DNA from: Sphingopyxis sp.
Lineage (GTDB): Bacteria; Pseudomonadota; Alphaproteobacteria; Sphingomonadales; Sphingomonadaceae
Length of the DNA stretch: 64,000 nucleotides
Assembly (NCBI GenBank): GCA_016793775.1
Contig: JAEULK010000014.1
Span: 1-64,000, forward strand
Direction: 5' to 3'
Shown: positions 47,251-57,084 of the stretch, in pieces
How positions within the stretch are numbered: the stretch's first letter is position 1
Layout: each line of letters opens with the position of its first letter
Notes under the pieces: model-generated
The model's input: the letters and a program-made list of their open reading frames with translations, nothing else
The model's database searches: none
Told to the model about the DNA's origin: nothing
Program-made: the position numbers and the translations under genes

Positions 47251-49422
47251 TCACCGCACCGTGAAACGGACGCGGTCGACCATGCGGCCGCCGGGATCGA
47301 CAAGCGCGAGCATATGGCTGCCCGGGCGCGGCAATATCTGCTGCCCGGCGTCGGCGTCGCCGAGAGTCTGTTTGTCGAGGATCAGGCGATAACCGGTCAC
47401 CTCGCCGCTGACCGCGATGCCGAGGCGCTGGCGGTCCAAGGGGATGTCGGGATCGAGCGCGTAGACGCTGCCGCTGACCGGGCTGGTGATGCGCGGACGG
47501 CGCGACGCGGCGGGCGCGGCGGCCATTTCGGACTGGGCGGTGCCGCGGATGAAATATTCGCGGCGCGGCGGCTCGCGGGTGCCGGGGAGGGCGATCTGGC
47601 GCGCCTCGACATCGGCGGGCATCGCGGGCGGCTTGCCGGGGCGGCCGGCGTGGAGCGCGAGCATCACGTCGCGCCACACCGGCGCGGCGCCCGAGGTGCC
47701 CGAGACCGCGCGCATCGAATCGCCCTCGAGATTGCCGACCCAGACGGCGACGGTGAAGCGGTCGGACCAGCCGATGCACCAATTGTCGCGCATGCCCTTC
47801 GAGGTGCCGGTTTTCGCGGCGGCCCAGAAGGGGAGGCGCAGCGCGCTGTCGGCGCCGAAGGCGTCGGTGCGCGCCGAGGCATCGGCGAGGATGTCGCCGA
47901 CGATGAAGGCGGCGGCGGGGGAGACGATCTGTTGCGGCGGATGTTGGCGAAGGTGCCGCGTGGCGTCGTAGTTCACGGGGGACCAGTTTCCACCATTTGC
48001 CAATGTTCTGAAGGCGTTGGCTTGTTCGACCAGCGACACTTCGGCCGAGCCAAGTGCAAGACTGAAGCCATAATATTCGCCGTCCTCGACGAGGCCGTGG
48101 TAGCCGAGCGCCCACAGGCGGTCGCGGAACTGCTGGACGTCGTCGATGACGAGCGCGCGGACGGCGGGAACATTGAGCGAGCTGGCGAGCGCGTGGCGGA
48201 CGCTGACGGGGCCCTTGAAGCTGTGGTCGTAGTTCTTGGGCACGTACAATCCCGAGGCGGTGTCGAGCTGGACCGGGCTGTCGTCGAGGATCGAGGCGGC
48301 GGTGAGCCAGCGATGCTCGATCACTTGGGCATAGAGATGCGGCTTCAGCGTCGAGCCGGCCTGCCGCCGCGCATTGGCGCCGTCGACCTGCGCCGCGGTC
48401 GATTTGAGGCCGACCCCGCCGACATAGGCGAGCACATCGCCGGTCGCATTGTCGAGCACGACGACCGCGCCGTCGCGGACGCGATCGGCGCCCAGCCCGG
48501 CGAGCTGGCGGCGGAGCGCGACGATCGCGGCCTCCTGGATGCGGCGGTCGATGGTGGTGGTGACGCGCTTGCCGGGCTTGTCGAGCAGGCGGACCGCGAG
48601 GTGCGGCGCGAGCGCGGGGTCGAGCTCGGCGATGCGCTCGCCCGAGACGAGCGTCGCGGCGGCGGCGCGGATCGGGCCGCAATCCTTTGTCGCGGCCACG
48701 CGGCAGGCGCGGATGCCGAGCGTCTCGGCGCCTGCGGCGGGGTTGGGGAGCAGGCCGGCGAAGAGCGCGGCGTCGGTGCGGTCCATGTCGGCGGGCTTTT
48801 TGCCGAACAGCGCGCGCGCGCCGGCGCCGATGCCCTGCGTCTCGCCGCGCAGGGGAACGAGGTTGAAATAGGCCTCGAGCATCTGCTCGCGCGACCAGGT
48901 CGAGGCGAGGGCCTGCGCGGCGCGCATCTGGCGGATCTTGTTCAGCCAGCCGCGCTGGCCGGGGAGCGCGAGGTCGGGCGACAGGAACCCGGCGAGCTGC
49001 ATCGGCAGCGTCGAGGCGCCGCGCGAGCGTCCGCCGGTCCCCCCCAATTTCAGGCGGGTTTTCGCGGCGCTGGCGATGGCGAGCCAGTCAACGCCGCCGT
49101 GCGACCAATATCTTTTGTCCTCGCTGGCGACGACGGCGATGCGGACGGGTTCGGCAATGTCGGCGAGCGGCACCCACGCCATGCGGCGGCGCTCGAAATC
49201 GACGCGCTCGCTGTCGAGCAGCCGCCCGTCGCGGTCGTAGAGCCAGGCCTCGCTGGGTTTCCAGCCGGCGCGGACGCGCTCATAGTCGGGCATCGCAGGC
49301 GGCTTGGTGGCGAGATGCGCGATGGTGGTGAGGATGAGAAGGGCGAGCGCCAGCCAGGCGAGGGCGTCGAACCAGCGGCGCTTGGGGGGTGGCGTAATCC
49401 TGCCCGCTCTTTCCTTCGTCAT
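47251..49422 (-). CDS. pbpC: Penicillin-binding protein 1C
   Basis: A 723-residue class A penicillin-binding protein that polymerises and cross-links peptidoglycan. A single N-terminal helix is followed by the GT51 transglycosylase domain with SEDKRYWSHGGVDWLA and GASTLPMQLAG. The transpeptidase domain has the SxxK active site in AGSTLKPHLYA and KTGTSKG. A C-terminal BiPBP_C domain completes PbpC architecture. The ATG lies inside the palindromic repeat at 49418-49450. Downstream on the same strand as the A2M gene; the pair is conserved from E. coli onwards. Confidence 0.95.
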   Translation of the reverse strand: MTKERAGRITPPPKRRWFDALAWLALALLILTTIAHLATKPPAMPDYERVRAGWKPSEAWLYDRDGRLLDSERVDFERRRMAWVPLADIAEPVRIAVVASEDKRYWSHGGVDWLAIASAAKTRLKLGGTGGRSRGASTLPMQLAGFLSPDLALPGQRGWLNKIRQMRAAQALASTWSREQMLEAYFNLVPLRGETQGIGAGARALFGKKPADMDRTDAALFAGLLPNPAAGAETLGIRACRVAATKDCGPIRAAAATLVSGERIAELDPALAPHLAVRLLDKPGKRVTTTIDRRIQEAAIVALRRQLAGLGADRVRDGAVVVLDNATGDVLAYVGGVGLKSTAAQVDGANARRQAGSTLKPHLYAQVIEHRWLTAASILDDSPVQLDTASGLYVPKNYDHSFKGPVSVRHALASSLNVPAVRALVIDDVQQFRDRLWALGYHGLVEDGEYYGFSLALGSAEVSLVEQANAFRTLANGGNWSPVNYDATRHLRQHPPQQIVSPAAAFIVGDILADASARTDAFGADSALRLPFWAAAKTGTSKGMRDNWCIGWSDRFTVAVWVGNLEGDSMRAVSGTSGAAPVWRDVMLALHAGRPGKPPAMPADVEARQIALPGTREPPRREYFIRGTAQSEMAAAPAASRRPRITSPVSGSVYALDPDIPLDRQRLGIAVSGEVTGYRLILDKQTLGDADAGQQILPRPGSHMLALVDPGGRMVDRVRFTVR

Positions 49423-49518
49423 GCTGAACTTGTTTCAGCATCCATGGCCTGATCTCTCGTCCCACGCCGCGCGGAAGGAGAAGGCAGGCCATGGACCCTG
49501 AACCAAGTTCAGGGTGAC
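49418..49518. repeat. Paired inverted palindromic repeat (REPIN-like)
   Basis: Two 33-base units (49418-49450 and 49486-49518) face each other in inverted orientation across a 35-base spacer. They differ at five positions, four of which are two compensating pairs (T-A/G-C in one, C-G/C-G in the other), so both units keep a hairpin stem. The outer 10 bp (TCCATGGCCT and AGGCCATGGA) are exact complements. The pbpC start codon falls in the left unit. Such paired units are known as REPINs/BIMEs. Confidence 0.85.
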
Positions 49519-49554
49519 GAGGGGAAAAGCGCGCCCGTCGCCTTCGCCTTCGAC

Positions 49555-49582
49555 GTGTCTCGACTTCGCTCGACACGAACGG
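49555..49582. repeat. Second palindromic intergenic element
   Basis: Starts GTGTCTCGACTTCGCTCGAC and ends at the CGAACGG of 49576-49582, with an imperfect hairpin (GTGTC with GACAC). I recall close copies in other sphingomonad and Erythrobacter genomes. It lies 22 bases before the alpha-2-macroglobulin stop. Confidence 0.7.
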
Positions 49583-49604
49583 GGGGAGGGCGACGTACTC
49601 TCCA

Positions 49605-52600
49605 TCAGTTCGCCGCGCTCGCCACCGTCACCGGCGCATTGGGCCATTGGCCGCGGATCGCGGGCGAGTACATCGCCTCGACGCGCGTCTGCGGCATGTT
49701 GAAGCGGCCCGATCCGTTGAGGCGCACGACATATTCGACGGCGTGAGTACCCGCGGGCATCCAGCCGAAATAGCCGCGCCAGCTGTCGCGCCCGCGTTCG
49801 ACATAGCTGGGCCACATGCCCTCGCCCCCGGCCTGCGCGGCGAGCATCTGCGACTGGCCGCCGAGATTGCCGACGATCGTCGCGCCCGGCGGGATCGGGT
49901 CGTTGACCACGACCCAGGTGCGGCCGGCGGCGGCGATGACCTCGATCCGCACCTTGATGACGTCGCCGCGGACGAGGCGGTTCGGGTCGGCGGCCTTGAC
50001 GACGCTGACGCTGCGCCTGATCCGGTAGCCGGCGTTGAGCGGTTCCTTGAGCGGCACCGGCGCCTTGACGCTGACCACCGCCCAGGGCGCGCCGGTGCCT
50101 TGGTGACGCAGGCTCATCTTGCCGGTGACCAGCGGCACGCGCAGCGGGCTCGCCGCATCGGGCAGCGGCCAGCTTTGCGCCGCGCTCGCGTCGGCGAGGC
50201 TGATCCGGGTGACGCCGGTGATCGCGGCGGCGGGGTATAGTTCGGCGAAGCGGCGGACGACGGTCGCGCCCCAGGCATTGGCGGGCGTGGTGTCCCAATG
50301 GCCCTTGCGCTGGCGCTGGGCGATGCCGACCATCAGCTTGCCCGTATCATCCTGCCAGCCCTTGCGGCCCATTACCGCGTCGAGTGCCTTGATCGCCATT
50401 TCGTCGCCGCTGACCATCATCCACCAGGGGGCATTGGCATCGTCGACCAGGTCGACGCGCGTGCCCTCGTACACGAGGCGCTTGCGCAGCTCAGTCTCGG
50501 CGCCGGTACGCAGCCCGGGGGCGCCCCGGACGTTGGGGGTGCGTTCGATCGCGACGAGCCAGTCGGCGAGGGTGCCGGTGGACATATCGACCGGCGCCAT
50601 GTCGATCGCCGCGACGAGCTTTGCATTGGACGCATTGTTGCGGGCGAGCGCGGCGAGCGCGGCGACGCGGACCGGGCGGATGTCGTAAGGGCCGTAGCCC
50701 TTGCGGGTCAGCCGGCCCTCGACCACCGCCTGCAACGCCTTGACCATCTTCGCCTTCGCATCGTCGGGGATGGCGAAGCCGTTGGCCGCGGTCACCGCGA
50801 GCACATAGGCGGTGAGCTCGGGCGAGCCTTCGATCCGGTCGCTCGGCCAGTAGCGGAGCAGCCCGTCCTTATCGAGATAGGTCGGGATCGACCCGGCGAG
50901 CGCCTGCCAGCGGCCGAGGTCGCCGAGCGCGACGGCGCGCGAGGTCTGCTGCTCGAAGCAATTATAGGGGTAGATCGTCATATAGTCGCGCACCCCGGCG
51001 AGCGGCGGCGCGAGCGTGCCGGCGAGCGCGATGTCGACATAGCCGCCGGTGAGCGCGCCTTCGGGGGTGGCGATCGGCAGGCTGGTGTCGGGGCCGACGC
51101 GGAACAGCGATGCCGCCCAGGTCTCGATCGGCACCGCGGGTTCGACGACCTGCTGGAAGACGAGCCGGTCGCGCGACTTGCCGCCCTTGGCCACCGCGTC
51201 GACCGTCCATTCGATCGGCCCGGTGGTGTCGGGTGCGGTCATCGACCAGCTGACCGGCACCGCGCCGCCCGCCGGGATGGTGACGGTGAGCGGCGGCGCG
51301 GTGGCGACGGCGGGCGACAGCGTCGGGGTCGCGGTGACGGTCATCGCCTTGTCGGTGCCGTTGCGGAGCGTGAAGCGCGCATCATAGGTGTCGCCGGTGC
51401 GGACGAGTTCGGGCAAGCCGGCGAAAACGCCGAGATCCTGCACGGTGCGGATGCTCGTTTCGCCGGTGCCGAAATATTGCGACCCGTCGGTGGCGATCGC
51501 GACGAGGCGGAAGCCCGAGAGATTGTCGCTGAGCGGCACCTCGACCGTGGCGCGGCCCTTGGCGTCGAGCGGGACGCGGCCCTTCCAGAGCAGCACGGGG
51601 CGGAAATCCTCGCGCGTCAGCCCCGAGAGGTCGCCGCCGCCGCCGCCGCCGGGTTCGAGCGCCTTGCGCCCATAATGGCGCTTGCCGACGACCTGCATCT
51701 GCGCGGTCGAGGTGAGCACGTCGAGCGTGCGTTCGCCCATCATCGCGTCGATCAGCTTCCAGCTTTCGTTCGGCGCGAGCTGGAGCAGGGCTTCGTCGAC
51801 CGCGACGAAGGCGACGTCGGCATTGGCGGGGGCCTTGCCGTTCGGGCCCTGGACCTCGATGCTCGCCCTGGCGGTTTCGCGGACGGCGTATTTTTCCTTG
51901 TCGGCCTTGACCTTGACGCCGAGCTGATGGCCTTCCCAGCCGACCTTGATGCGCGCGATGCCCATGCGGTAGCTCGGCTTGGCGAGATCGACGAGCGCGG
52001 TGGGCGGCGCGCCCTCGCTATGCTCGATCTTGAACCCCGCGGCGCGTTTGAGCTTGCGGAACCAGCTTTCGTTGCCGGTGACGCGGCCGCGCACCGCCAT
52101 CACCGAGACATAGACGTCGGGGGCGTAGGCGGCGGGCAGCGGCACCTTCACGACCGGGTTGGTGCCCTTCAAGGGCACGACGAAGCTCGACAGCACGCCT
52201 TCGCGCTCGACGGTGACCAGCGCGGTCGCTTCGCGGAAGGGCATGCGGACCTGGAAGTTCGCGGTATCACCAGCGGCATAGCGCGGTTTCTCGGCGATGA
52301 CGTCCATGCGGTCGCCATTGTCGCCGCCGAACCACCAGTCGTCGTCGCCCGCGAGCCAGACCGAGCGCACCGCGCGTGCCTCGTTACCGTCGGCATCGAC
52401 GGTGGTCGCGACGACGGTGACCTCGCCCGAGATGCCGGGCGCCATCGCGCAGCGCGCACGGCCGAGCTTGTCGGTGGAGGCGCTGCACGTCGCGGCGAGG
52501 CGCTTGGTGCGCATCTGGTTGTCATAGGCGTAGAAGCCGCCGATCAGGCGGCGCCGCGCGGTGATGATCTCGCGGCTGTAGAGCGCGACCTGGACGCGCT

Positions 52601-55451
52601 GGCCGGCGATCGGCCGTCCGTCGAGGTCGAGCGCGACGAAGTTGAGGCGCAGATCATTGTCGCGCATCAGCCAGCCGTCGGTCTTGACGCCGAGGCGGAC
52701 GGCGGAGGGGAAGAGGGTGATGCGGCGGCTCGACGTCAGCGTCTCGCCATTGGCATCCTCATAATCCATTTCGACCGCCATCTGGGTCGGCTGGGTGATC
52801 GGCTGGTCGACGATGACATTGGTCGTCGCGGCGCCATTGGCATCGAGCACGAGCGGCACCGAGCGCGCGAGCGGCAGATCGGCCTCGGGCTCCTCGCCGC
52901 TGTCGTCGAGCTGGATCACGCCTTCCTTGACCGGCTGGCCGTCGAAATCCCAGTCGCTGTAATCCTCCGGCGGCGACCAGCTCGGCGAGAAGCTGGTGCG
53001 CATCTCGACCGGCAGGTTTGGCGCGGGACCGCCCGACAAATAGCCGACGAACAGCGACAGCGGGATTTGCGTCGGGCGCACCGGGGGCAATTTGGGCCCG
53101 GTGACGGTCGCCTTCATCGTCGGCAGGCGATATTCGTCGACCTTGACCGATTGCGACGACCAGATCGTCTTGTCCTCGCCATCCCCTTTACCATTTGGGT
53201 CCTTGGTGACGAAGACGAGGTCGTAGTCGCCCATCGGAGCGGACGAAGGGACGTTCCAGACATTTTCGCCGGTGCCCGACGCGTCGATGCTGAACGGCAT
53301 GGTGAATTCGGTGTCCGAGCCGCGGTGGACGAGGCGCAGCTTGCCCGCCATTGGCTTGGGCGTGGCAAAGCCCGTGCCGACGGGGCGGCGCAGCACATGC
53401 TTCATGTTGACGCTCTCGCCCGCCTTGACCAGCGCGCGGTCGAAGATGGTGTGGAGGATATCCTCGCGTTCGGACCAGCCATAGGGCAGGTCGAAATCAT
53501 AGGGGCGGATGCCGTCGCCCCAGTCGGTGAGGGTGAAGCTGAAATCGTCGCCGCTGCGCGCGCTGACCATCAGCGCATGGCCCTCGGTCACCGCGGGGTC
53601 GGGTTTCTCTTCGCAGCCGGCATAGGTTTCGGGGGTCGGCAGCCCGGCGGGGAAAGCGAGGCGGCCCTGCTTGTCGGCGGTGCCGCGTGCGAGCTGGCGC
53701 CCGGTGCAGCTGTCGGTGACGCGGATCTCGGCGCCCGCGACGGGCAGGCCGGTGTCGAGCGAGGTCACCCAGGCGAGCGAGCTTTCGCGGCCCCATTTGA
53801 AATGCACCGCCATGTTGGTGACGAGCGCGGCGGTCGCGACGTAGCGCGTGGCCTTGCGGCCGAGCAACGCGGCGCCGAGTTCGGGGCTGGCGATCTCGAC
53901 GACATGGAAGCCCTTTTCGCCCAGGGGAATGCCGACGACCTCGAACTCCTTGCCGCCCGCGGCGGGGCTGAGCTGCATGTCGCGGCGTTCGCCGCCCGCG
54001 GGCGCGCCGTCGAACACCGACTTGCTGCCGGTATAGTTGACCGTAACCTCTTTGCCGGTGGCGTCGCGTTCGTCGCGATAGTCGCTGTCGTCGGCGCTAT
54101 CGACGCGCTTCATCCAGCGGATGATCGCGGCATCGTCGTCGCCGACCTTCAGGATGTTCGCGGGCATCTTGAGGTTCGATTGCGCGAGCGAGGCTTCGAC
54201 CCCGCGCACGGTGACGGGCAGCACGCCGCCTTCGCCCGCCTCGAGGATGCCGAATTCGGCGGCGAATTTGACCAGCGGCGGGGCGCGGTCGATGTGGAAT
54301 TTGAGCGGGAAATTCGACTGGTTGAGCAATTTGCGGCCGCTCTGGTCGGTGACGTCGGCGGGCAGGACGAGCGTCGCGTCGACATTCTGCGGCAGCGGGC
54401 CCTTGAAGCGGACAGAGGTGACGAAGGCGTCATTCTTGTCGTCGTCATCGATCTTGGGGGTCAGCTTCCTGCCGTCGGCGGTGCTGAGCGTCGCGGCGAG
54501 CGCGGTGTCGCGCGCGACCGGCGAGGCGAAGCTCAAGCTGATGTCCTTGACCGGGTTGCAGCCCGCCTGCGGATTGACGCGGCTGCACGACATTTTCGCG
54601 GTGAAGGCGGGGCGGACGTCATAATCGAAGCGCTGGTCGCGCCCGGCGGTGCGGCTCGGCGCCCCCGCTTGGCTGATGCGCGCGTCCCAGACGAGCGCCA
54701 TCTCGCGGCCGGGCGGCAGCGGGCGGCGGCATTTGACGGGGACGATGCGTTCGAGCGCGGCGGCGCGGTCGGCGCCCTTCGCAAGCCGCAGCGGGAGGTT
54801 GCCGTTATAGGCGAATTCCTGCCGGTCCCAGCTGTTGTCGCCGAGCCCGTCGAGGATTTCGCTCGCGGTTTCGTTGCCGAGCACGTCCACCGGAATCTTC
54901 TCGCCGATGCCGTCGACCGCGCAATAGGCGAAGCGGCCGACCGAGGCGCGGTCGGCGGCGACATTGGTGGCGACGAGGAAGATCTGGTCCTCTTCGACGC
55001 CATCATAGGTGCCGCCCACGAGGATGGCGCGCGCCGAGGGGCCGCCCGAATCGATCTCGAAGCGGCTGTTGCCGCCGACCGCGACGCCGCCGGCGGTCTT
55101 GAGGTCGGGGCGGAGTTCGACGGTGCAGGTCACGCCGCCGGGCAAAGACTTGTCGAATTCGAGCACCCAGGTGCGCGTATCGACCCAGCGGCCGGTGCCG
55201 GGGGTCTTGCAGTCGTTGGTCGCGGGCGCCTTGGCGCGCGGATCGCCCAAGGGCACGATGTCTTCGGAGAAGCGCAGGGTGAAGCGGCTGATCGTGCCGT
55301 CGCCATTGCCGGCGCTGCCGGGGGTGGCGAGGATGACCTGCGGGATGGTGTCGCCGCTCGCGGCGGCGACCGCCAGGGCGAGGGGGAGCATCAGGGCGAG
55401 CCGCGCCCTCGCGGCGAATCGGTTCGCGAGTCCTTGCCAAAAACGCCGCAT
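49605..55451 (-). CDS. Alpha-2-macroglobulin family protein
   Basis: A 1948-residue bacterial alpha-2-macroglobulin, a protease trap in the envelope. After a signal peptide come MG domains, a bait-region-like stretch and the thioester domain: the motif NCFEQ with Cys1498 (codon at 50958-50960). The fold continues to RLNGSGRFNMPQTRVEAMYSP at the end. A GGGAGG five bases before ATG 55451 fixes the start over the longer one at 55499. Unlike the E. coli protein it lacks a lipobox cysteine after the signal (SGDTIPQVILATP), so it may be soluble. Paired with pbpC downstream. Confidence 0.93.
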   Translation of the reverse strand: MRRFWQGLANRFAARARLALMLPLALAVAAASGDTIPQVILATPGSAGNGDGTISRFTLRFSEDIVPLGDPRAKAPATNDCKTPGTGRWVDTRTWVLEFDKSLPGGVTCTVELRPDLKTAGGVAVGGNSRFEIDSGGPSARAILVGGTYDGVEEDQIFLVATNVAADRASVGRFAYCAVDGIGEKIPVDVLGNETASEILDGLGDNSWDRQEFAYNGNLPLRLAKGADRAAALERIVPVKCRRPLPPGREMALVWDARISQAGAPSRTAGRDQRFDYDVRPAFTAKMSCSRVNPQAGCNPVKDISLSFASPVARDTALAATLSTADGRKLTPKIDDDDKNDAFVTSVRFKGPLPQNVDATLVLPADVTDQSGRKLLNQSNFPLKFHIDRAPPLVKFAAEFGILEAGEGGVLPVTVRGVEASLAQSNLKMPANILKVGDDDAAIIRWMKRVDSADDSDYRDERDATGKEVTVNYTGSKSVFDGAPAGGERRDMQLSPAAGGKEFEVVGIPLGEKGFHVVEIASPELGAALLGRKATRYVATAALVTNMAVHFKWGRESSLAWVTSLDTGLPVAGAEIRVTDSCTGRQLARGTADKQGRLAFPAGLPTPETYAGCEEKPDPAVTEGHALMVSARSGDDFSFTLTDWGDGIRPYDFDLPYGWSEREDILHTIFDRALVKAGESVNMKHVLRRPVGTGFATPKPMAGKLRLVHRGSDTEFTMPFSIDASGTGENVWNVPSSAPMGDYDLVFVTKDPNGKGDGEDKTIWSSQSVKVDEYRLPTMKATVTGPKLPPVRPTQIPLSLFVGYLSGGPAPNLPVEMRTSFSPSWSPPEDYSDWDFDGQPVKEGVIQLDDSGEEPEADLPLARSVPLVLDANGAATTNVIVDQPITQPTQMAVEMDYEDANGETLTSSRRITLFPSAVRLGVKTDGWLMRDNDLRLNFVALDLDGRPIAGQRVQVALYSREIITARRRLIGGFYAYDNQMRTKRLAATCSASTDKLGRARCAMAPGISGEVTVVATTVDADGNEARAVRSVWLAGDDDWWFGGDNGDRMDVIAEKPRYAAGDTANFQVRMPFREATALVTVEREGVLSSFVVPLKGTNPVVKVPLPAAYAPDVYVSVMAVRGRVTGNESWFRKLKRAAGFKIEHSEGAPPTALVDLAKPSYRMGIARIKVGWEGHQLGVKVKADKEKYAVRETARASIEVQGPNGKAPANADVAFVAVDEALLQLAPNESWKLIDAMMGERTLDVLTSTAQMQVVGKRHYGRKALEPGGGGGGDLSGLTREDFRPVLLWKGRVPLDAKGRATVEVPLSDNLSGFRLVAIATDGSQYFGTGETSIRTVQDLGVFAGLPELVRTGDTYDARFTLRNGTDKAMTVTATPTLSPAVATAPPLTVTIPAGGAVPVSWSMTAPDTTGPIEWTVDAVAKGGKSRDRLVFQQVVEPAVPIETWAASLFRVGPDTSLPIATPEGALTGGYVDIALAGTLAPPLAGVRDYMTIYPYNCFEQQTSRAVALGDLGRWQALAGSIPTYLDKDGLLRYWPSDRIEGSPELTAYVLAVTAANGFAIPDDAKAKMVKALQAVVEGRLTRKGYGPYDIRPVRVAALAALARNNASNAKLVAAIDMAPVDMSTGTLADWLVAIERTPNVRGAPGLRTGAETELRKRLVYEGTRVDLVDDANAPWWMMVSGDEMAIKALDAVMGRKGWQDDTGKLMVGIAQRQRKGHWDTTPANAWGATVVRRFAELYPAAAITGVTRISLADASAAQSWPLPDAASPLRVPLVTGKMSLRHQGTGAPWAVVSVKAPVPLKEPLNAGYRIRRSVSVVKAADPNRLVRGDVIKVRIEVIAAAGRTWVVVNDPIPPGATIVGNLGGQSQMLAAQAGGEGMWPSYVERGRDSWRGYFGWMPAGTHAVEYVVRLNGSGRFNMPQTRVEAMYSPAIRGQWPNAPVTVASAAN

Positions 55452-55569
55452 AGCTGCCTCCCAAAGACCCGCCTGCTTATGTGCCGAATCGCGGGCCAAT
55501 AGTCAACGGTTCGTCGATGTAATGGAACGGTTCGTCGCAGAAATCTTTGCGGTGGAAAATTGGGCCGAG

Positions 55570-55947
55570 TCAGCGCGCCAGCATCGGCCCGAGTTTTTGC
55601 CCAGCAAAAAGATGGACATGCAGGTGCGGGACTTCCTGATGGCTGTCGAAGCCGACGTTGGCGAGCAGGCGATAGCCCGGCGCGACGAGCCCGAGGTCGC
55701 GCGCGACGGTGCCGACGGCGCGGACAAAACCCGCGATTTCGGCATCGCTGGCGCGCTCGGAGAAGTCGTCCCAGCTGACATAGGGACCCTTGGGGATCAC
55801 GAGAATATGCGTCGGCGCCTGCGGGTTGATGTCGTGGAAGGCGAGGCTGAAATCGTCCTCATGGACCTTCCTGCACGGCAGCTCGCCGCGCAGGATGCGC
55901 GCGAAGATATTGCTGTCGTCATAGGGGAGGGTGGCGTCGATCGGCAT
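55570..55947 (-). CDS. HIT family hydrolase (HinT-like)
   Basis: A 125-residue histidine-triad nucleotide hydrolase or transferase, acting on AMP-type conjugates. The N-terminus DDSNIFARILRGELPCRKVHEDD and the C-terminal triad motif PHLHVHLFAG (HxHxH) are both present. Downstream of and on the same strand as hisE, as in most sphingomonads, so it is probably in the end of the his operon. No signal peptide. Confidence 0.93.
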   Translation of the reverse strand: MPIDATLPYDDSNIFARILRGELPCRKVHEDDFSLAFHDINPQAPTHILVIPKGPYVSWDDFSERASDAEIAGFVRAVGTVARDLGLVAPGYRLLANVGFDSHQEVPHLHVHLFAGQKLGPMLAR

Positions 55948-55958
55948 GAATGGCGTCC

Positions 55959-56291
55959 TTATGCTTGGCGCGCGGCCTTTTCGGCGTGGCCCGAGGTGCC
56001 GTGGCGGCGGGCGAGTTCGGCGGCGATGGCGTCCCAGCCGAGGCCGCGGTCGGCGAGCAGGACGGCGAGGTGGAAGAGGAGGTCGCTCGCCTCGCCGACG
56101 AGCGCGGCGTCGTCCTCGGTCAGCGCCGCGATGACGGTTTCGACCGCCTCCTCGCCGAACTTCTGCGCGATCTTGCCGCGACCCTTGGCGGCGAGGCTGG
56201 CGACGTAGGAGGCCTCGGCATCGCCTGCGGCGAGGCGTGTTTTCACCACCGTTTCGAGCTGGTCCAGTGCGTCACCGATCGCCATGGTCAT
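55959..56291 (-). CDS. hisE: Phosphoribosyl-ATP diphosphatase
   Basis: A 110-residue all-helical MazG-like enzyme that hydrolyses phosphoribosyl-ATP to phosphoribosyl-AMP in histidine synthesis. Motifs [30 protein letters not shown] and [16 protein letters not shown] (EExxE/D type) fit. Two in-frame ATGs (56291 and 56285) follow a GGGGGG run; the second has better spacing. The frame extends upstream but nothing conserved is there. Eleven bases before the HIT gene. Confidence 0.93.
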   Translation of the reverse strand: MTMAIGDALDQLETVVKTRLAAGDAEASYVASLAAKGRGKIAQKFGEEAVETVIAALTEDDAALVGEASDLLFHLAVLLADRGLGWDAIAAELARRHGTSGHAEKAARQA

Positions 56292-56382
56292 GTTCCCCCC
56301 TTTTTGCGGGCCCTGTCTGCGCGCCGTGCCTAGCGGGCCAATAGCCGCTGGACAAGGCGTGCCGGCTCCGGTCAAAGGCCGC

Positions 56383-57084
56383 ATGGCCGAGGTCAAGCTC
56401 CATCCCGACTGGCTCGCGCGCATCGGCGGCGAGTTCGAAAAGCCCTATATGGGCGAACTGAAGGCGTTTCTTGCCGGCGAGCGCGCCAAGGGCAAGATCA
56501 TCTATCCCAAAGCGCGCGACTGGTTCGCGGCGCTCGATGCGACGCCGCCGCAGGATGTGCGCGTGGTGATATTGGGGCAGGACCCCTATCATGGCCCCGA
56601 CCAGGCGCATGGGCTGTGCTTCTCGGTCCAGCCGGGGGTGCGCACCCCGCCGAGCCTGGTCAATATCTACAAGGAAATGCAGGGCGATCTGGGCATCCCC
56701 CCCGCGCGGCACGGCTATCTGGGGAGCTGGGCGGAGCAGGGCGTGTTGCTGCTCAACAATTGCCTGACGGTCGAGGCGGGGCAGGCGGCGTCGCACCAGA
56801 AGCGCGGCTGGGAGCGTTTCACCGACGCCGCGGTCGCGGCGGTCGCCGCCGATCCCGCGCCCAAGGTGTTCATCCTGTGGGGCAGCCATGCACAGCGCAA
56901 GGCGGCCGACGTGCCGGGGCTGGGCGCGGGCAGCCCGCATCTGATCCTGCGCGCGCCGCACCCCTCGCCGCTGTCGGCGCACAACGGCTTTTTCGGGTCG
57001 AAGCCGTTCAGCCAGACGAACGAATTTCTGGCGGCCAAGGGGCGCGGCACGATCGACTGGCAGCTTCCTGAAACGCCCGAATGA
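56383..57084 (+). CDS. ung: Uracil-DNA glycosylase
   Basis: A 233-residue family 1 uracil-DNA glycosylase that removes uracil from DNA. The active-site loop [14 protein letters not shown] (catalytic Asp) and the leucine/[13 protein letters not shown] minor-groove loop are both present, with [10 protein letters not shown] between. The start at 56383 begins the conserved KLHPDW region; an open frame continues upstream. Its stop overlaps the TauE/SafE start (ATGA at 57081-57084). Confidence 0.96.
   Translation: MAEVKLHPDWLARIGGEFEKPYMGELKAFLAGERAKGKIIYPKARDWFAALDATPPQDVRVVILGQDPYHGPDQAHGLCFSVQPGVRTPPSLVNIYKEMQGDLGIPPARHGYLGSWAEQGVLLLNNCLTVEAGQAASHQKRGWERFTDAAVAAVAADPAPKVFILWGSHAQRKAADVPGLGAGSPHLILRAPHPSPLSAHNGFFGSKPFSQTNEFLAAKGRGTIDWQLPETPE

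Noticed and set aside
50298-55502. A very long open frame antisense to the alpha-2-macroglobulin gene
   Set aside because: It mirrors the codon structure of the real gene in GC-rich DNA; the opposite strand has a signal peptide, domain motifs and a ribosome binding site, and the antisense product is low-complexity Arg/Ala/Gly-rich.
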